The notes: a model not told the origin generated them from the letters alone. A stretch of 64,000 nucleotides of DNA from Mesostigma viride (GCA_009746045.1 RPFO01002206.1:1-64000), one strand, 5' to 3'. Numbered from the stretch's first letter, positions 36,601-48,534 are shown. A program made the numbers and translations.

Positions 36601-37528
36601 CAAGTTGGTTGCCCTTGATCTCGACGTACTTGAGACTTTGGTCTTTGTTGTGCGCTTCACCTGCATCCGCGCGCATACAGAATCCAGACGAAGTTTTGAC
36701 ATTTTATCAAATTATTGCTTTCCAACAATTACCCAATTTGTACGTCCCAACGGCCGTTGGACCCCTGAAAGTAAGCCTGAAACACGCCAACACATGCATT
36801 TTCGACACCCAACGGCCGTTGGACCCCCGAAAGTGGGCCTGAAACACGCCAACACATGCATTTTCGACACCCAACGGCCGTTGGACCCCAGAAAGCGGGC
36901 CGAAAACACGCCAACACATGCATTTTCGACACCCAACGGCCGTTGGACCCCTGAAAGTGGGCCTGAAACACGGCAACACATGCATTTTCGACACCCAACG
37001 GCCGTTGGACCCCTGAAAGCGGGCCGAAAACACGCCAACACATGCATTTTCGACACCCAACGGCCGTTGGACCCCTGAAAGTGGGCCTGAAACACGCCAA
37101 CACATGCATTTTCGACACCCAACGGCCGTTGGACCCCTGAAAGCGGGCCGAAAACACGCCAACACATGCATTTTTTACACCCAACGGCCGTTGGACCCCT
37201 GAAAGTGGGCCTGAAACACGCCCTTTACATGCATTTTCGACGTCCAATGGCCGTTGGGCCCCTGAAAGTGGGCCGGAAACACGCTAACACATGCATTTTA
37301 GACACCCAACGGCCGTTGGACCCCTGAAAGCGGGCCGAAAACTCGCCAACACCTGCATTTTTTACACGCCAGAAAGTGAATTTCCGAATCCCAACGCACT
37401 TTTTATAACCTTAACGACCGTTGGAATCCAGAAATTCGACTGAAATGTTTCCATAACACACGTAACAACAAATTTGGTGGTCAACAACCCCGTAAATCCG
37501 TAACCCTGCACGCACCTCCCGCCGCCAT
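33648..37528 (-). CDS. Multi-exon DDE/RNase-H-like transposase-type protein
   Basis: Exons on the minus strand: a 63-nt exon 37,578-37,516 with ATG at 37,528; 36,660-35,510; 35,371-34,616; 34,315-33,648. All junctions are GT-AG with compatible phases. Exon 3 has the motifs MDYSENY (Asp about residue 452), WSDNCKEQFQS (Asp 537) and GHGKGESDGEGG (Glu 578/582), which I read as a DDE triad; this pattern is known from widespread uncharacterised transposon-like proteins of animals and protists. Exon 2 carries Cys clusters (LCACEKH; CLEGTCNEC), and exon 4 another (CFSCAEC...TCP). A C10 run at 33,883-33,892 shifts the frame by one base in exon 4. The 3' end past 33,648 is unresolved. Could be a transposase or a domesticated derivative. 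Confidence 0.7.
34316..34615 (-). other. Intron 3 of the transposase-type gene, with four palindromes
   Basis: Donor GTAAGTAAAG after ...GATAAC and acceptor TTTACAATTGCAG before ATTCCCACG. The 300-bp intron has four perfect CCAACGGCCGTTGG copies at 34,363, 34,405, 34,452 and 34,494. On the gene strand each is followed about 5-7 bases later by GGAAA or GAGAAA. Confidence 0.85.
35372..35509 (-). other. Intron 2 of the transposase-type gene, with one palindrome
   Basis: 138 bp, donor GTAAGCATG and acceptor TTGTGTTGCAG, phase 0 on both sides. One perfect palindrome at 35,444-35,457, about 72 bases from the acceptor. Confidence 0.87.
36661..37515 (-). other. Intron 1 of the transposase-type gene, 855 bp
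   Basis: Donor GTGCGTGCAG follows ...GCGGCGGGAG and acceptor CGCGGATGCAG precedes GTGAAGCGC; joining gives an open frame from the ATG at 37,528. Most of the intron is a 62-bp tandem array bearing the palindrome. Confidence 0.7.
36747..37370. repeat. 62-bp minisatellite carrying the palindrome, 10 units
   Basis: Unit: CCAACGGCCGTTGGACCCCT-GAAAGTGGGCCTGAAACACG-CCAACACATGCATTTTCGACAC. Copies start near 36,747, 36,809, 36,871, 36,933, 36,995, 37,057, 37,119, 37,181, 37,243 (imperfect) and 37,306. Two sub-types alternate (GTGGGCCTGAAACACG and GCGGGCCGAAAACACG), suggesting 124-bp amplification steps. It lies wholly inside predicted intron 1. Confidence 0.93.
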
Positions 37529-37578
37529 AGCTCTTGTTTGCAGCAGGTGGGCCCTGAAGACGCCTTTTGGTCTTGCAC

Positions 37579-39118
37579 CTGTTGGTTACAATTGCATGGC
37601 ATACCAGCAATATATTGCACATAGCATTGTATTTTACACAATTATTATATTCATGCCACAAATAATAATAATAATTATTGTATTAAACATCGGGGGGCAG
37701 GTTGCATATTCGTTTCATTGCAGTCTAATATCAACATATTAAAAATTTCCATGCCCATAAACATTTTTGATATAGCTATTAGGTTGCTAATTATATTAAA
37801 TCTTACCAGCCGTGTAGTGGTTTGCGGATTGCTTTATAGGCTTGCCACACCAACCCAAAAAAAAATGTTACGACGGGAGTTGAACCCGGGCCTACTAGAC
37901 GTGTTCACGAGGTACTACGAGGATCAGCCAAGAATCTGTCCCGTACCGGTGTGGTTCACCAGTTCCGCACACTAGCATGGTCTCCGCGTCGCGCTCGTTC
38001 ATTAAATTTCGGAGAAATTTTGCCGGCTTATATACGTTTTTGCAGCCCCTCGGCGTCGCGCCGTGAAAAGCTTCCTCCGCCAGGCGTCCAATCAGGTAGC
38101 AGGAATGTGAAAAAATGGGCTCGAGCTGTGTGCAGCGCCGCGTCCATGTGGCGCCACACGGCGTCAGGAGTCGGCGTGGCGCCATATATGGCGCTGCGAA
38201 TTCCCTACCGTGTGGTCTGCAGCGCCACGTCACAGTTGCGACTGCAAGTATTTTTCAGCGCGGCGCCGTCCCGGCGCCGCGCCATATCGTTTGGCGCGTC
38301 AATTTTTTTCCCGCGCGCGGCGCCTTTTAGGCGCCGCGCCATTCCATTTGCGCGTCGGCATACCAGCACCAGGGAATTTGAATTGCAGGTGCTGCGTTGG
38401 CGCTTTCCAGCCCTCCTGGAAGACCGACACCGTGGATGCACCTTGCACCCGAGCATCAACGGCGGGTATTCGCGACATCGGCCGAAAGTGACAACGATAT
38501 TAGCAACCCGACAGCCATATTCAACTGAGCAAAGCGATTGTCGACACACACGGTTAAGAAAGAGGTGAGCAATGGCTGATGTACATGGATGCTTTTGACA
38601 GATAGTGGTTTTATGCATGCCAGCACCCCCATTCTTGGTTAATAACAGTGTCCACAAGCAGCTCGTTGACGGGCTAGAAGAATCAGAAATTGTAGCTGTG
38701 ATTCTGAACGTCGCGTTTGCTTTAATTGTGTAGCCCGTCAACTGATTCGCTTGCTTATGGTGTATGCCCTGCATTGTGCCTTTAATTGTGTGCAGCATCC
38801 TTGCGTGCGCCCCTGTAAAAACCAAGGAAAACGTCCACCCGCCGCCGCTGCCCCCAGGCCGGCCCCCTGTAAAAACCAAGGAAAAAGAAAAAAAGGTACG
38901 AATGGCAGCCGCGCTTATTCATTTGTTGGAATCAATGCATTATTGAAGCAGGCTGTCGTGCATGTTTTCTTTTCTGGGCTTTATAGCTGCGTTGCTGGGT
39001 TGCTGGGTTTTCTTGCCATGCCAGTTCCGTATGATCGTTTTTTCCGGCCTGCAATGTAGTCGACATCTTTCCCCCGGCTGCCATTCTTGGTTAATAACGT
39101 TGATTTTTATGCATGCCG
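37579..39118. other. Region without a recognisable gene; GGCGCC hairpins
   Basis: No protein recognised. Near 38,255-38,350 two related GC-rich segments (core GGCGCCGCGCCAT) form strong inverted repeats, and 38,140-38,180 holds more GGCGCC palindromes. At 38,612 and 39,108 are single copies of TTTATGCATGCC(A/G)GCACC, the core of the satellites to the right, next to a shared phrase CCATTCTTGGTTAATAAC. Confidence 0.5.
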
Positions 39119-40055
39119 GCACCACACCACATGTATTTATGCATGCCAGATAACACAGGCTGTGTGTCTGACTTTTTTTCGTCCCTGTCATATGTGGTCC
39201 GCCTCTCTTTTTTCGTGTTTTGTTTTTTGTTCGTATCTTCTACGGTACAACGCGACATGTTCACGGCGTCATCTGCGCGGTGTCACTAGCTTCAGTTTTG
39301 CCGCCACCGCCGCACCCGGCCGGCCCCATTAAAAAAAAGAAACATCTATCTATAAAAGGTACGACGCGTGGTGTGTTGCGTGCTTTTTTTCTTGGTTTTC
39401 TCGCTCCCTTGCAGCTCAGGTTTGCTGGCACATGTATTTATGCATGCCGGCACCACACCACATGTATTTATGCATGCCAGATAACACAGGCTGTGTGTCT
39501 GACTTTTTTTCTTCCCTGTCATATGCGGTCCGCCTCTCTTTTTTCGTGTTTTGTTTTTTGTTCGTATCTTCTACGGTACAACGCGACATGTTCACGGCGT
39601 CATCTGCGCGGTGTCACTAGCTTCAGTTTTGCCGCCACCGCCGCCCCCGGCCGGCCCCATTAAAAAAAAGAAACATCTATCTGTAAAAGGTACGACGCGT
39701 GGTGTGTTGCGTGCTTTTTTTCTTGGTTTTCTCGCTCCCTTGCAGCTCAGGTTTGCTGGCACATGTATTTATGCATGCCAGCACCACACCACATGTATTT
39801 ATGCATGCCAGATAACACAGGCTGTGTGTCTGACTTTTTTTCTTCCCTGTCATATGCGGTCCGCCTCTCTTTTTTCGTGTTTTGTTTTTTGTTCGTATCT
39901 TCTACGGTACAACGCGACATGTTCACGGCGTCATCTGCGCGGTGTCACTAGCTTCATTTTTGCCGCCACCGCCGCCCCCGGCCGGCCCCATAAAAAAAAA
40001 AGAAACATCTATAAAAAGGTACGACGCGTGGTGTGTTGCGTGCTTTTTTTCATGG

Positions 40056-40570
40056 TTCACCCCATGACACCCATCCATGCATGCCAGCACCCCATGACAC
40101 CCATCCATGCATGCCAGCACCCCATGACACCCATACACGCATGCCAGCACCCCACTACACCCATCCATGCATGCCAGCACCCCATGACACCCATCCATGC
40201 ATGCCAGCACCCCATGACACCCATCCATGCATGCCAGCACCCCACTACACCCATCCATGCATGCCAGCACCCCATGACACCCATCCATGCATGCCAGCAC
40301 CCCATGACACCCATCCACGCATGCCAGCACCCCATGACACCCATCCATGCATGCCAGCACCCCATGACACCCATCCATGCATGCCAGCACCTCATGACAC
40401 CCATCCATGCATGCCAGCACCCCATGACACCCATCCACGCATGCCAGCGCCCCATTACACCCATCCATGCATGCCAGCACCCCATTACACCCATCCATGC
40501 ATGCCAGCACCCCATGACACCCATCCATGCATGCCAGCACCCCATGACACCCATCCACGCATGCCAGCAC
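40056..40570. repeat. 30-bp satellite block 1 (about 17 units)
   Basis: Unit CCATCCATGCATGCCAGCAC-CCCATGACAC. Units vary mainly as ATGACAC/ACTACAC/ATTACAC and ATGCATG/ACGCATG. 30 is a multiple of 3 and the unit is stop-free in several frames, giving repetitive false ORFs with 10-residue periods. Confidence 0.95.
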
Positions 40571-40846
40571 CACACCACATGTATTTATGCATGCCAGATA
40601 ACACAGGCTTTGTGTCTGACTTTTTTTCGTCCCTGTCATATGCGGTCCGCCTCTCTTTTTTCGTGTTTTGTTTTTTGTTCGCATCTTCTACGGTACAACG
40701 CGACATGTTCACGGCGTCATCTGCGCGGTGTCACTAGCTTCAGTTTTGCCGCCACCGCCGCCCCCGGCCGGCCCCATAAAAAAAAAGAAACATCTATAAA
40801 AAGGTACGACGCGTGGTGTGTTGCGTGCTTTTTTTCATGGTTCACC

Positions 40847-41050
40847 CCACTACATCCATCCATGCATGCCAGCACCCCATGACACCCATCCACGCATGCC
40901 AGCACCCCATGACACCCATCCATGCATGCCAGCACCCCATGACACCCATCCATGCATGCCAGCACCCCATGACACCCATCCATGCATGCCAGCACCCCAT
41001 GACACCCATCCATGCATGCCAGCACCCCATGACACCCATCCACGCATGCC
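40847..41050. repeat. 30-bp satellite block 2 (about 7 units)
   Basis: Same unit as block 1, inserted between the fourth and fifth 331-bp bodies. Confidence 0.95.
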
Positions 41051-41332
41051 AGCACCACACCACATGTATTTATGCATGCCAGATAACACAGGCTTTGTGT
41101 CTGACTTTTTTTCGTCCCTGTCATATGCGGTCCGCCTCTCTTTTTTCGTGTTTTGTTTTTTGTTCGCATCTTCTACGGTACAACGCGACATGTTCACGGC
41201 GTCATCTGCGCGGTGTCACTAGCTTCAGTTTTGCCGCCACCGCCGCCCCCGGCCGGCCCCATAAAAAAAAAGAAACATCTATAAAAAGGTACGACGCGTG
41301 GTGTGTTGCGTGCTTTTTTTCATGGTTCACCC

Positions 41333-44300
41333 CACTACACCCATCCATGCATGCCAGCACCCCATGACACCCATCCACGCATGCCAGCACCCCATGACAC
41401 CCATCCATGCATGCCAGCACCCCATGACACCCATCCATGCATGCCAGCACCCCATGACACCCATCCATGCATGCCAGCACCCCATGACACCCATCCATGC
41501 ATGCCAGCACCCCATTACACCCATCCATGCATGCCAGCACCCCATGACACCCATCCATACATGCCAGCGCCCCATGACACCCATCCATGCATGCCAGCAC
41601 CCCATGACACCCATCCATGCATGCCAGCACCCCATGACACCCATCCACGCATGCCAGCGCCCCATTACACCCATCCATGCATGCCAGCACCCCATTACAC
41701 CCATCCATGCATGCCAGCACCCCATGACACCCATCCATGCATGCCAGCACCCCATGACACCCATCCATGCATGCCAGCACCTCATGACACCCATCCACGC
41801 ATGCCAGCACCCCATGACACCCATCCATGCATGCCAGCACCCCATGACACCCATCCATGCATGCCAGCACCCCATGACACCCATCCATGCATGCCAGCAC
41901 CCCATGACACCCATCCATGCATGCCAGCGCCCCACTACACCCATCCATGCATGCCAGCACCCCATGACACCCATCCATGCATGCCAGCACCCCATTACAC
42001 CCATCCATGCATGCCAGCACCCCATGACACCCATCCATACATGCCAGCGCCCCATGACACCCATCCATGCATGCCAGCACCCCATGACACCCATCCATGC
42101 ATGCCAGCACCCCATTACACCCATCCATGCATGCCAGCACCCCATGACACCCATCCATGCATGCCAGCACCCCATGACACCCATCCATGCATGCCAGCAC
42201 CCCACTACACCCATCCATGCATGCCAGCACCCCATGACACCCATCCATGCATGCCAGCACCCCATGACACCCATACACGCATGCCAGCACCCCACTACAC
42301 CCATGCATGCATGCCAGCACCCCATGACACCCATCCATGCATGCCAGCACCCCATGACACCCATCCATGCATGCCAGCACCCCATGACACCCATCCATAC
42401 ATGCCAGCGCCCCATGACACCCATCCATGCATGCCAGCACCCCATGACACCCATCCATGCATGCCAGCACCCCACTACACCCATCCACGCATGCCAGCAC
42501 CCCACTACACCCATCCACGCATGCCAGCGCCCCATTACACCCATCCATGCATGCCAGCACCCCATGACACCCATCCATACATGCCAGCGCCCCATGACAC
42601 CCATCCATGCATGCCAGCACCCCATGACACCCATCCATGCATGCCAGCACCCCATGACACCCATCCATGCATGCCAGCACCCCATGACACCCATCCATGC
42701 ATGCCAGCACCCCATGACACCCATCCATGCATGCCAGCGCCCCACTACACCCATCCATGCATGCCAGCACCCCATGACACCCATCCATGCATGCCAGCAC
42801 CCCATGACACCCATCCATGCATGCCAGCACCCCATGACACCCATCCATGCATGCCAGCACCCCATTACACCCATCCATGCATGCCAGCACCCCATGACAC
42901 CCATCCATGCATGCCAGCACCCCATGACACCCATCCATGCATGCCAGCACCCCATGACACCCATCCATGCATGCCAGCACCCCATGACACCCATCCATAC
43001 ATGCCAGCGCCCCATGACACCCATCCATGCATGCCAGCACCCCATGACACCCATCCATGCATGCCAGCACCCCACTACACCCATCCACGCATGCCAGCAC
43101 CCCACTACACCCATCCACGCATGCCAGCGCCCCATTACACCCATCCATGCATGCCAGCACCCCATGACACCCATCCATGCATGCCAGCGCCCCACTACAC
43201 CCATCCATGCATGCCAGCACCCCATTACACCCATCCATGCATGCCAGCACCCCATGACACCCATCCATACATGCCAGCGCCCCATGACACCCATCCATGC
43301 ATGCCAGCACCCCATGACACCCATCCATGCATGCCAGCACCCCACTACACCCATCCACGCATGCCAGCACCCCACTACACCCATCCACGCATGCCAGCGC
43401 CCCATTACACCCATCCATGCATGCCAGCACCCCATGACACCCATCCATGCATGCCAGCACCCCATGACACCCATCCATGCATGCCAGCGCCCCACTACAC
43501 CCATCCATGCATGCCAGCACCCCATGACACCCATCCATGCATGCCAGCACCCCATGACACCCATACACGCATGCCAGCACCCCACTACACCCATGCATGC
43601 ATGCCAGCACCCCATGACACCCATCCATGCATGCCAGCACCCCATGACACCCATCCATGCATGCCAGCACCCCATGACACCCATCCATACATGCCAGCGC
43701 CCCATGACACCCATCCATGCATGCCAGCACCCCATGACACCCATCCATGCATGCCAGCACCCACTACACCCATCCACGCATGCCAGCACCCCATGACACC
43801 CATCCATGCATGCCAGCACCCCATGACACCCATCCATGCATGCCAGCACCCCACTACACCCATCCATGCATGCCAGCACCCCATGACACCCATCCATGCA
43901 TGCCAGCACCCCATGACACCCATACACGCATGCCATGATGCCACTACACCCATCCATGCATGCCAGCACCCCATGACACCCATCCACGCATGCCAGCGCC
44001 CCATTACACCCATCCATGCATGCCAGCACCCCATGACACCCATCCATGCATGCCAGCACCCCATGACACCCATCCATGCATGCCAGCACCCCATGACACC
44101 CATCCATGCATGCCAGCACCCCACTACACCCATCCATGCATGACAGCACCCCATTACACCCATCCATGCATGCCAGCACCCCATGACACCCATCCATGCA
44201 TGCCAGCACCCCATGACACCCATCCATGCATGCCAGCACCCCATGACACCCATCCATGCATGCCAGCACCCCATGACACCCATCCATACATGCCAGCGCC

Positions 44301-44335
44301 CCATGACACCCATCCATGCATGCCAGCACCCCATG
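41333..44335. repeat. 30-bp satellite block 3 (about 100 units)
   Basis: Same unit. Higher-order structure is visible: a block containing the rare variant ACGCATGCCATGATGCCACT occurs at about 43,925 and again at about 46,390 in block 4 (offset 2465). The inverted-repeat element begins at 44,336. Confidence 0.96.
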
Positions 44336-45117
44336 CATTACAATTCGTTCAAGTGGCCCGCCGGAGCGGCTGTACAATTTTTCCCAGTGAGCGCGCTGCC
44401 AAGTGTACTTGTGGGCAAATTTTTAGGTGCCCCGTCACTTCGAGGTACTAAAAATTAGGCTACGGTACGAATTCAGCGAATTTCAGCGAATTTTCAGTCG
44501 AACCAAAGGAAGTGACGCCAACTACCAAAAAGTTTCCGTTACGAATTTTCAGCCCAACACTCGCGCAAAATGAAGTGACGGCAACTACCAAAAAGTTTCC
44601 GTTACGAATTTTCACTCCCACACGTTTGCACAAGAGGAAGTGACGGCAACTACCAAACAGTTTCCGTTACGAATTTTCAGTCCCACACTTCGCGCAAATT
44701 TTAGTAGGGCTGCACGCAAGCTACCTTTCAAAATTTTGCGCTAGTATGGAACGCATTTCATTCGTCTGGAGGAACGCTGCCCGCCAACTACCCCCGTTCA
44801 GAATGTTCCGCCGAAATTTACTTGAGATTTGGAAATCTGAACGTGCGCGCAAATTTTAGTAGGGCTGCACGCAAGCTACCTTTCAAAATTTTGCGCAAGT
44901 ATGGAACGCAATTCATTCGTCCGGAGGAATGCTGCTCGTCAACTGCCCCCGTTCAGAAAGTTGCGCCGAACTTAACTTGAGATTTGGAAATCTGAACGTG
45001 CGGTTGGAGTTTCGCGGGGAAACCCAAGTTCCCTAGTAATTCACCAATGACGCGCTTCGAACACTTGTCCGCTAAAACCTAAGCAGCCGCTCCGGCTGGC
45101 CACTTAAACGAAACTTG
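44336..45117. mobile_element. 782-bp non-autonomous DNA element with terminal inverted repeats
   Basis: The left end (TTCGTTCAAGTGGCCC then GCCGGAGCGGCTG) is the reverse complement of the right end with three mismatches. The flanks give a likely 3-bp target duplication ATG (44,333-44,335 and 45,118-45,120) inside the 30-bp satellite. It has no ORF of note. Internally it has three copies of a segment beginning GAAGTGACG(C/G)CAACTACCAA (44,510-44,690) and a duplicated 155-bp segment beginning GCGCAAATTTTAGTAGGGCT (from 44,692 and 44,849). Family not identified. Confidence 0.8.
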
Positions 45118-46648
45118 ATGACACCCATCCATGCATGCCAGCACCCCACTACACCCATCCACGCATGCCAGCACCCCACTACACCCATCCACGCATGCCA
45201 GCGCCCCATTACACCCATCCATGCATGCCAGCACCCCATGACACCCATCCATGCATGCCAGCACCCCACTACACCCATCCATGCATGCCAGCACCCCATT
45301 ACACCCATCCATGCATGCCAGCACCCCATGACACCCATCCATACATGCCAGCGCCCCATGACACCCATCCATGCATGCCAGCACCCCATGACACCCATCC
45401 ATGCATGCCAGCACCCCACTACACCCATCCACGCATGCCAGCACCCCACTACACCCATCCACGCATGCCAGCGCCCCATTACACCCATCCATGCATGCCA
45501 GCACCCCATGACACCCATCCATGCATGCCAGCACCCCATGACACCCATCCATGCATGCCAGCGCCCCACTACACCCATCCATGCATGCCAGCACCCCATG
45601 ACACCCATCCACGCATGCCAGCACCCCACTACACCCATCCACGCATGCCAGCGCCCCATTACACCCATCCATGCATGCCAGCACCCCATTACACCCATCC
45701 ATGCATGCCAGCACCCCATGACACCCATCCATACATGCCAGCGCCCCATGACACCCATCCATGCATGCCAGCACCCCATGACACCCATCCATGCATGCCA
45801 GCACCCCACTACACCCATCCACGCATGCCAGCACCCCACTACACCCATCCACGCATGCCAGCGCCCCATTACACCCATCCATGCATGCCAGCACCCCATG
45901 ACACCCATCCATGCATGCCAGCACCCCATGACACCCATCCATGCATGCCAGCGCCCCACTACACCCATCCATGCATGCCAGCACCCCATGACACCCATCC
46001 ATGCATGCCAGCACCCCATGACACCCATACACGCATGCCAGCACCCCACTACACCCATGCATGCATGCCAGCACCCCATGACACCCATCCATGCATGCCA
46101 GCACCCCATGACACCCATCCATGCATGCCAGCACCCCATGACACCCATCCATACATGCCAGCGCCCCATGACACCCATCCATGCATGCCAGCACCCCATG
46201 ACACCCATCCATGCATGCCAGCACCCCACTACACCCATCCACGCATGCCAGCACCCCATGACACCCATCCATGCATGCCAGCACCCCATGACACCCATCC
46301 ATGCATGCCAGCACCCCACTACACCCATCCATGCATGCCAGCACCCCATGACACCCATCCATGCATGCCAGCACCCCATGACACCCATACACGCATGCCA
46401 TGATGCCACTACACCCATCCATGCATGCCAGCACCCCATGACACCCATCCACGCATGCCAGCGCCCCATTACACCCATCCATGCATGCCAGCACCCCATG
46501 ACACCCATCCATGCATGCCAGCACCCCATGACACCCATCCATGCATGCCAGCACCCCATGACACCCATCCATGCATGCCAGCACCCCACTACACCCATCC
46601 ATGCATGACAGCACCCCACTACACCCATCCATGCATGCCAGCACCCCA
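45118..46648. repeat. 30-bp satellite block 4 (about 51 units)
   Basis: Continues the same 30-bp unit after the inverted-repeat element; its right half duplicates the right part of block 3 at an offset of 2465 bp. Confidence 0.96.
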
Positions 46649-47212
46649 CCCTAGGTATTTATGCATGCCAGCACCCCCCCTCGGTATTTATGCATGCCAG
46701 CACCCCCCCTCGGTATTTATGCATGCCAGCACCCCCCCTAGGTATTTATGCATGCCAGCACCCCCCTAGGTATTTATGCATGCCAGCACCCCCCCTAGGT
46801 ATTTATGCATGCCAGCACCCCCCCTCGGTATTTATGCTTGCCAGCACCCCCCCTAGCTATTTATGCATGCCAGCACCCCCCCTCGGTATTTATGCATGCC
46901 AGCACCCCCCCTCGGTATTTATGCATGCCAGCACCCCCCTAGGTATTTATGCATGCCAGCACCCCCCCTCGGTATTTATGCATGCCAGCACCCCCCTTGG
47001 TATTTATGCATGCCAGCCCCCCCCCTAGGTATTTATGCATGCCAGCACCCCCCCTAGGTATTTATGCATGCCAGCACCCCCCTTGGTATTTATGCATGCC
47101 AGCCCCCCCCCTAGGTATTTATGCATGCCAGCCCCCCCCCGACGTATTTATGCATGCCAGCACCCCCCCTAGGTATTTATGCTTGCCAGCACCCCACCCT
47201 AACTAGGTATTT
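46649..47212. repeat. 29-bp satellite (about 19 units)
   Basis: Unit ATTTATGCATGCCAGCACCC-CCCCTAGGT with C-run length variation and CTAGG/CTCGG/CTTGG variants. It shares the core ATGCATGCCAGCACC with the 30-bp satellite and the 331-bp repeat. Confidence 0.94.
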
Positions 47213-48011
47213 ATCCTTCCCTCCTTCCCTCCTTCCCTCCTTCCCTCCTTCCCTCCTTCCCTCCTTCCCTCCTTCCCTTCCGTTAATTAATTTCCCTCCT
47301 TCCCTCCTTCCCTCCTTCCCTCCTTCCCTCCTTCCCTCCTTCCCTTCCGTTAATTAATTTCCCTCCTTCCCTCCTTCCCTCCTTCCTTCCTTCCCTCCTT
47401 CCCTCCTTCCCTCCTTCCCCCCTTCCCTCCTTCCCTCCTTCCCTCCTTCCTTCCTTCCCTCCTTCCCCCCTTCCCTCCTTCCCTCCTTCCCTCCTTCCCT
47501 CCTTCCCTCCTTCCCTCCTTCCCTCCTTCCCTCCTTCCCTCCTTCCCTCCTTCCCTCCTTCCCTCCTTCCCTCCTTCCCTCCTTCCCTCCTTCCCTCCTT
47601 CCCTCCTTCCCTCCTTCCCTCCTTCCCTCCTTCCCTCCTTCCCTCCTTCCCTTCCGTTAATTAATTTACCTCCTTCCCTCCTTCCCTCCTTCCTTCCTTC
47701 CCTCCTTCCCTCCTTCCCTCCTTCCCTCCTTCCCTCCTTCCCTCCTTCCCTCCTTCCCTCCTTCCCTCCTTCCCTCCTTCCCTCCTTCCCTCCTTCCCTC
47801 CTTCCCTCCTTCCCTCCTTCCCTCCTTCCCTCCTTCCCTCCTTCCCTCCTTCCCTCCTTCCCTCCTTCCCTCCTTCCCTCCTTCCCTCCTTCCCTCCTTC
47901 CCTCCTTCCCTCCTTCCCTCCTCCCTCCCTCCCTCCCTCCTCCCTCCCTCCCCCTCCCTCCTCCTCCCTCCCTCCTTCCCTCCCTCCCTCCCTCCCTCCC
48001 TCCCTCCCTCC
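47213..48011. repeat. CCCTCCTT polypyrimidine tract, about 800 bp
   Basis: Almost pure pyrimidine on the plus strand, mainly (CCCTCCTT)n, grading to CCCT repeats near 47,920-48,011. Three interruptions carry CGTTAATTAATTT (near 47,280, 47,348 and 47,656). A purine-rich minus-strand ORF here is an artefact. Confidence 0.97.
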
Positions 48012-48136
48012 GAGGGGGGGCATTTCATTGATCACTCCTTTTCCCTCCCTCCCACCTGCTGGGCAACTTGGATTTGATTCTGTCACCCGGCACAATTTTC
48101 TCACACGCATGTAGTGGTCTTCTTATTTATTTCATG

Positions 48137-48534
48137 CCAACGGCCGTTGGACCTGAAAAACTAAATGTGGAAAATATGTAATCCTTGTAATTCTGATTGC
48201 AACGTTTTTGCGCATTCCTTGCAGATTCCACGTCGCTACACAAGATTCGCGTCTGTCAACCACCTGCAAGGTACTTGTTTTATTATTATGCGTTTTTTGG
48301 GCAGTCGCTCCCTCTTCTGATTTTCTTGATGCCAACGGCCGTTGGACTTGCAAAATCAGTTTCCATCATTGCTGTTGTGATTTACGTGATGCCAACGGCC
48401 GTTGGACCTCCAAAAAAAAGTTTGTCTTGCCAATTTTTTTTCGCGTTATTTATTATACGCCAGTTTTATCAGCCGTTGCATTACGACGTTTTTATCTCTC
48501 CTAACTTCATTGCTGTAATGCCAACGGCCGTTGG
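48137..48534 (+). other. Four palindromes in leader introns of the 48.6-kb gene
   Basis: Perfect copies at 48,137, 48,332, 48,392 and 48,521. The first precedes an acceptor (TTCCTTGCAG, ending 48,224) of a possible 46-nt leader exon 48,225-48,270. The other three lie in the following intron (donor GTACTTG at 48,271; acceptor CTTCACGTGCAG ending 48,633). Confidence 0.75.

Larger units (their letters stand above)
39119..41332. repeat. 331-bp composite tandem repeat, five units
   Basis: Units begin around 39,119, 39,450, 39,781, 40,569 and 41,049 and share a body running from ATGCATGCCAGATAACACAG through a T-rich stretch, TTCTACGGTACAACGCGACA, a (CCG)-rich segment, an A-run and AAAAGGTACGACGCGTGG. 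Units 3, 4 and 5 are followed by blocks of the 30-bp satellite, so they sit 480-790 bp apart instead of 331. Confidence 0.92.

Noticed and set aside
37850-37930. tRNA gene suggested by GGGTTCAACTCCC on the minus strand
   Set aside because: Only a T-arm-like match; no pairing acceptor stem or anticodon arm at the right distance.
41333-46648. CRISPR array
   Set aside because: 30-bp units follow each other without variable spacers and the DNA is eukaryotic.
40033-46769. Long ORFs with 10-residue repeats (MTPIHACQHP, ACMDGCHGVL types)
   Set aside because: Direct translations of the 30-bp satellite in several frames and both strands; no start or splice context, no other domain.
47661-48110. Gly/Arg/Glu/Lys-rich ORF on the minus strand
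   Set aside because: Translation of the polypyrimidine tract complement; no real gene signal.
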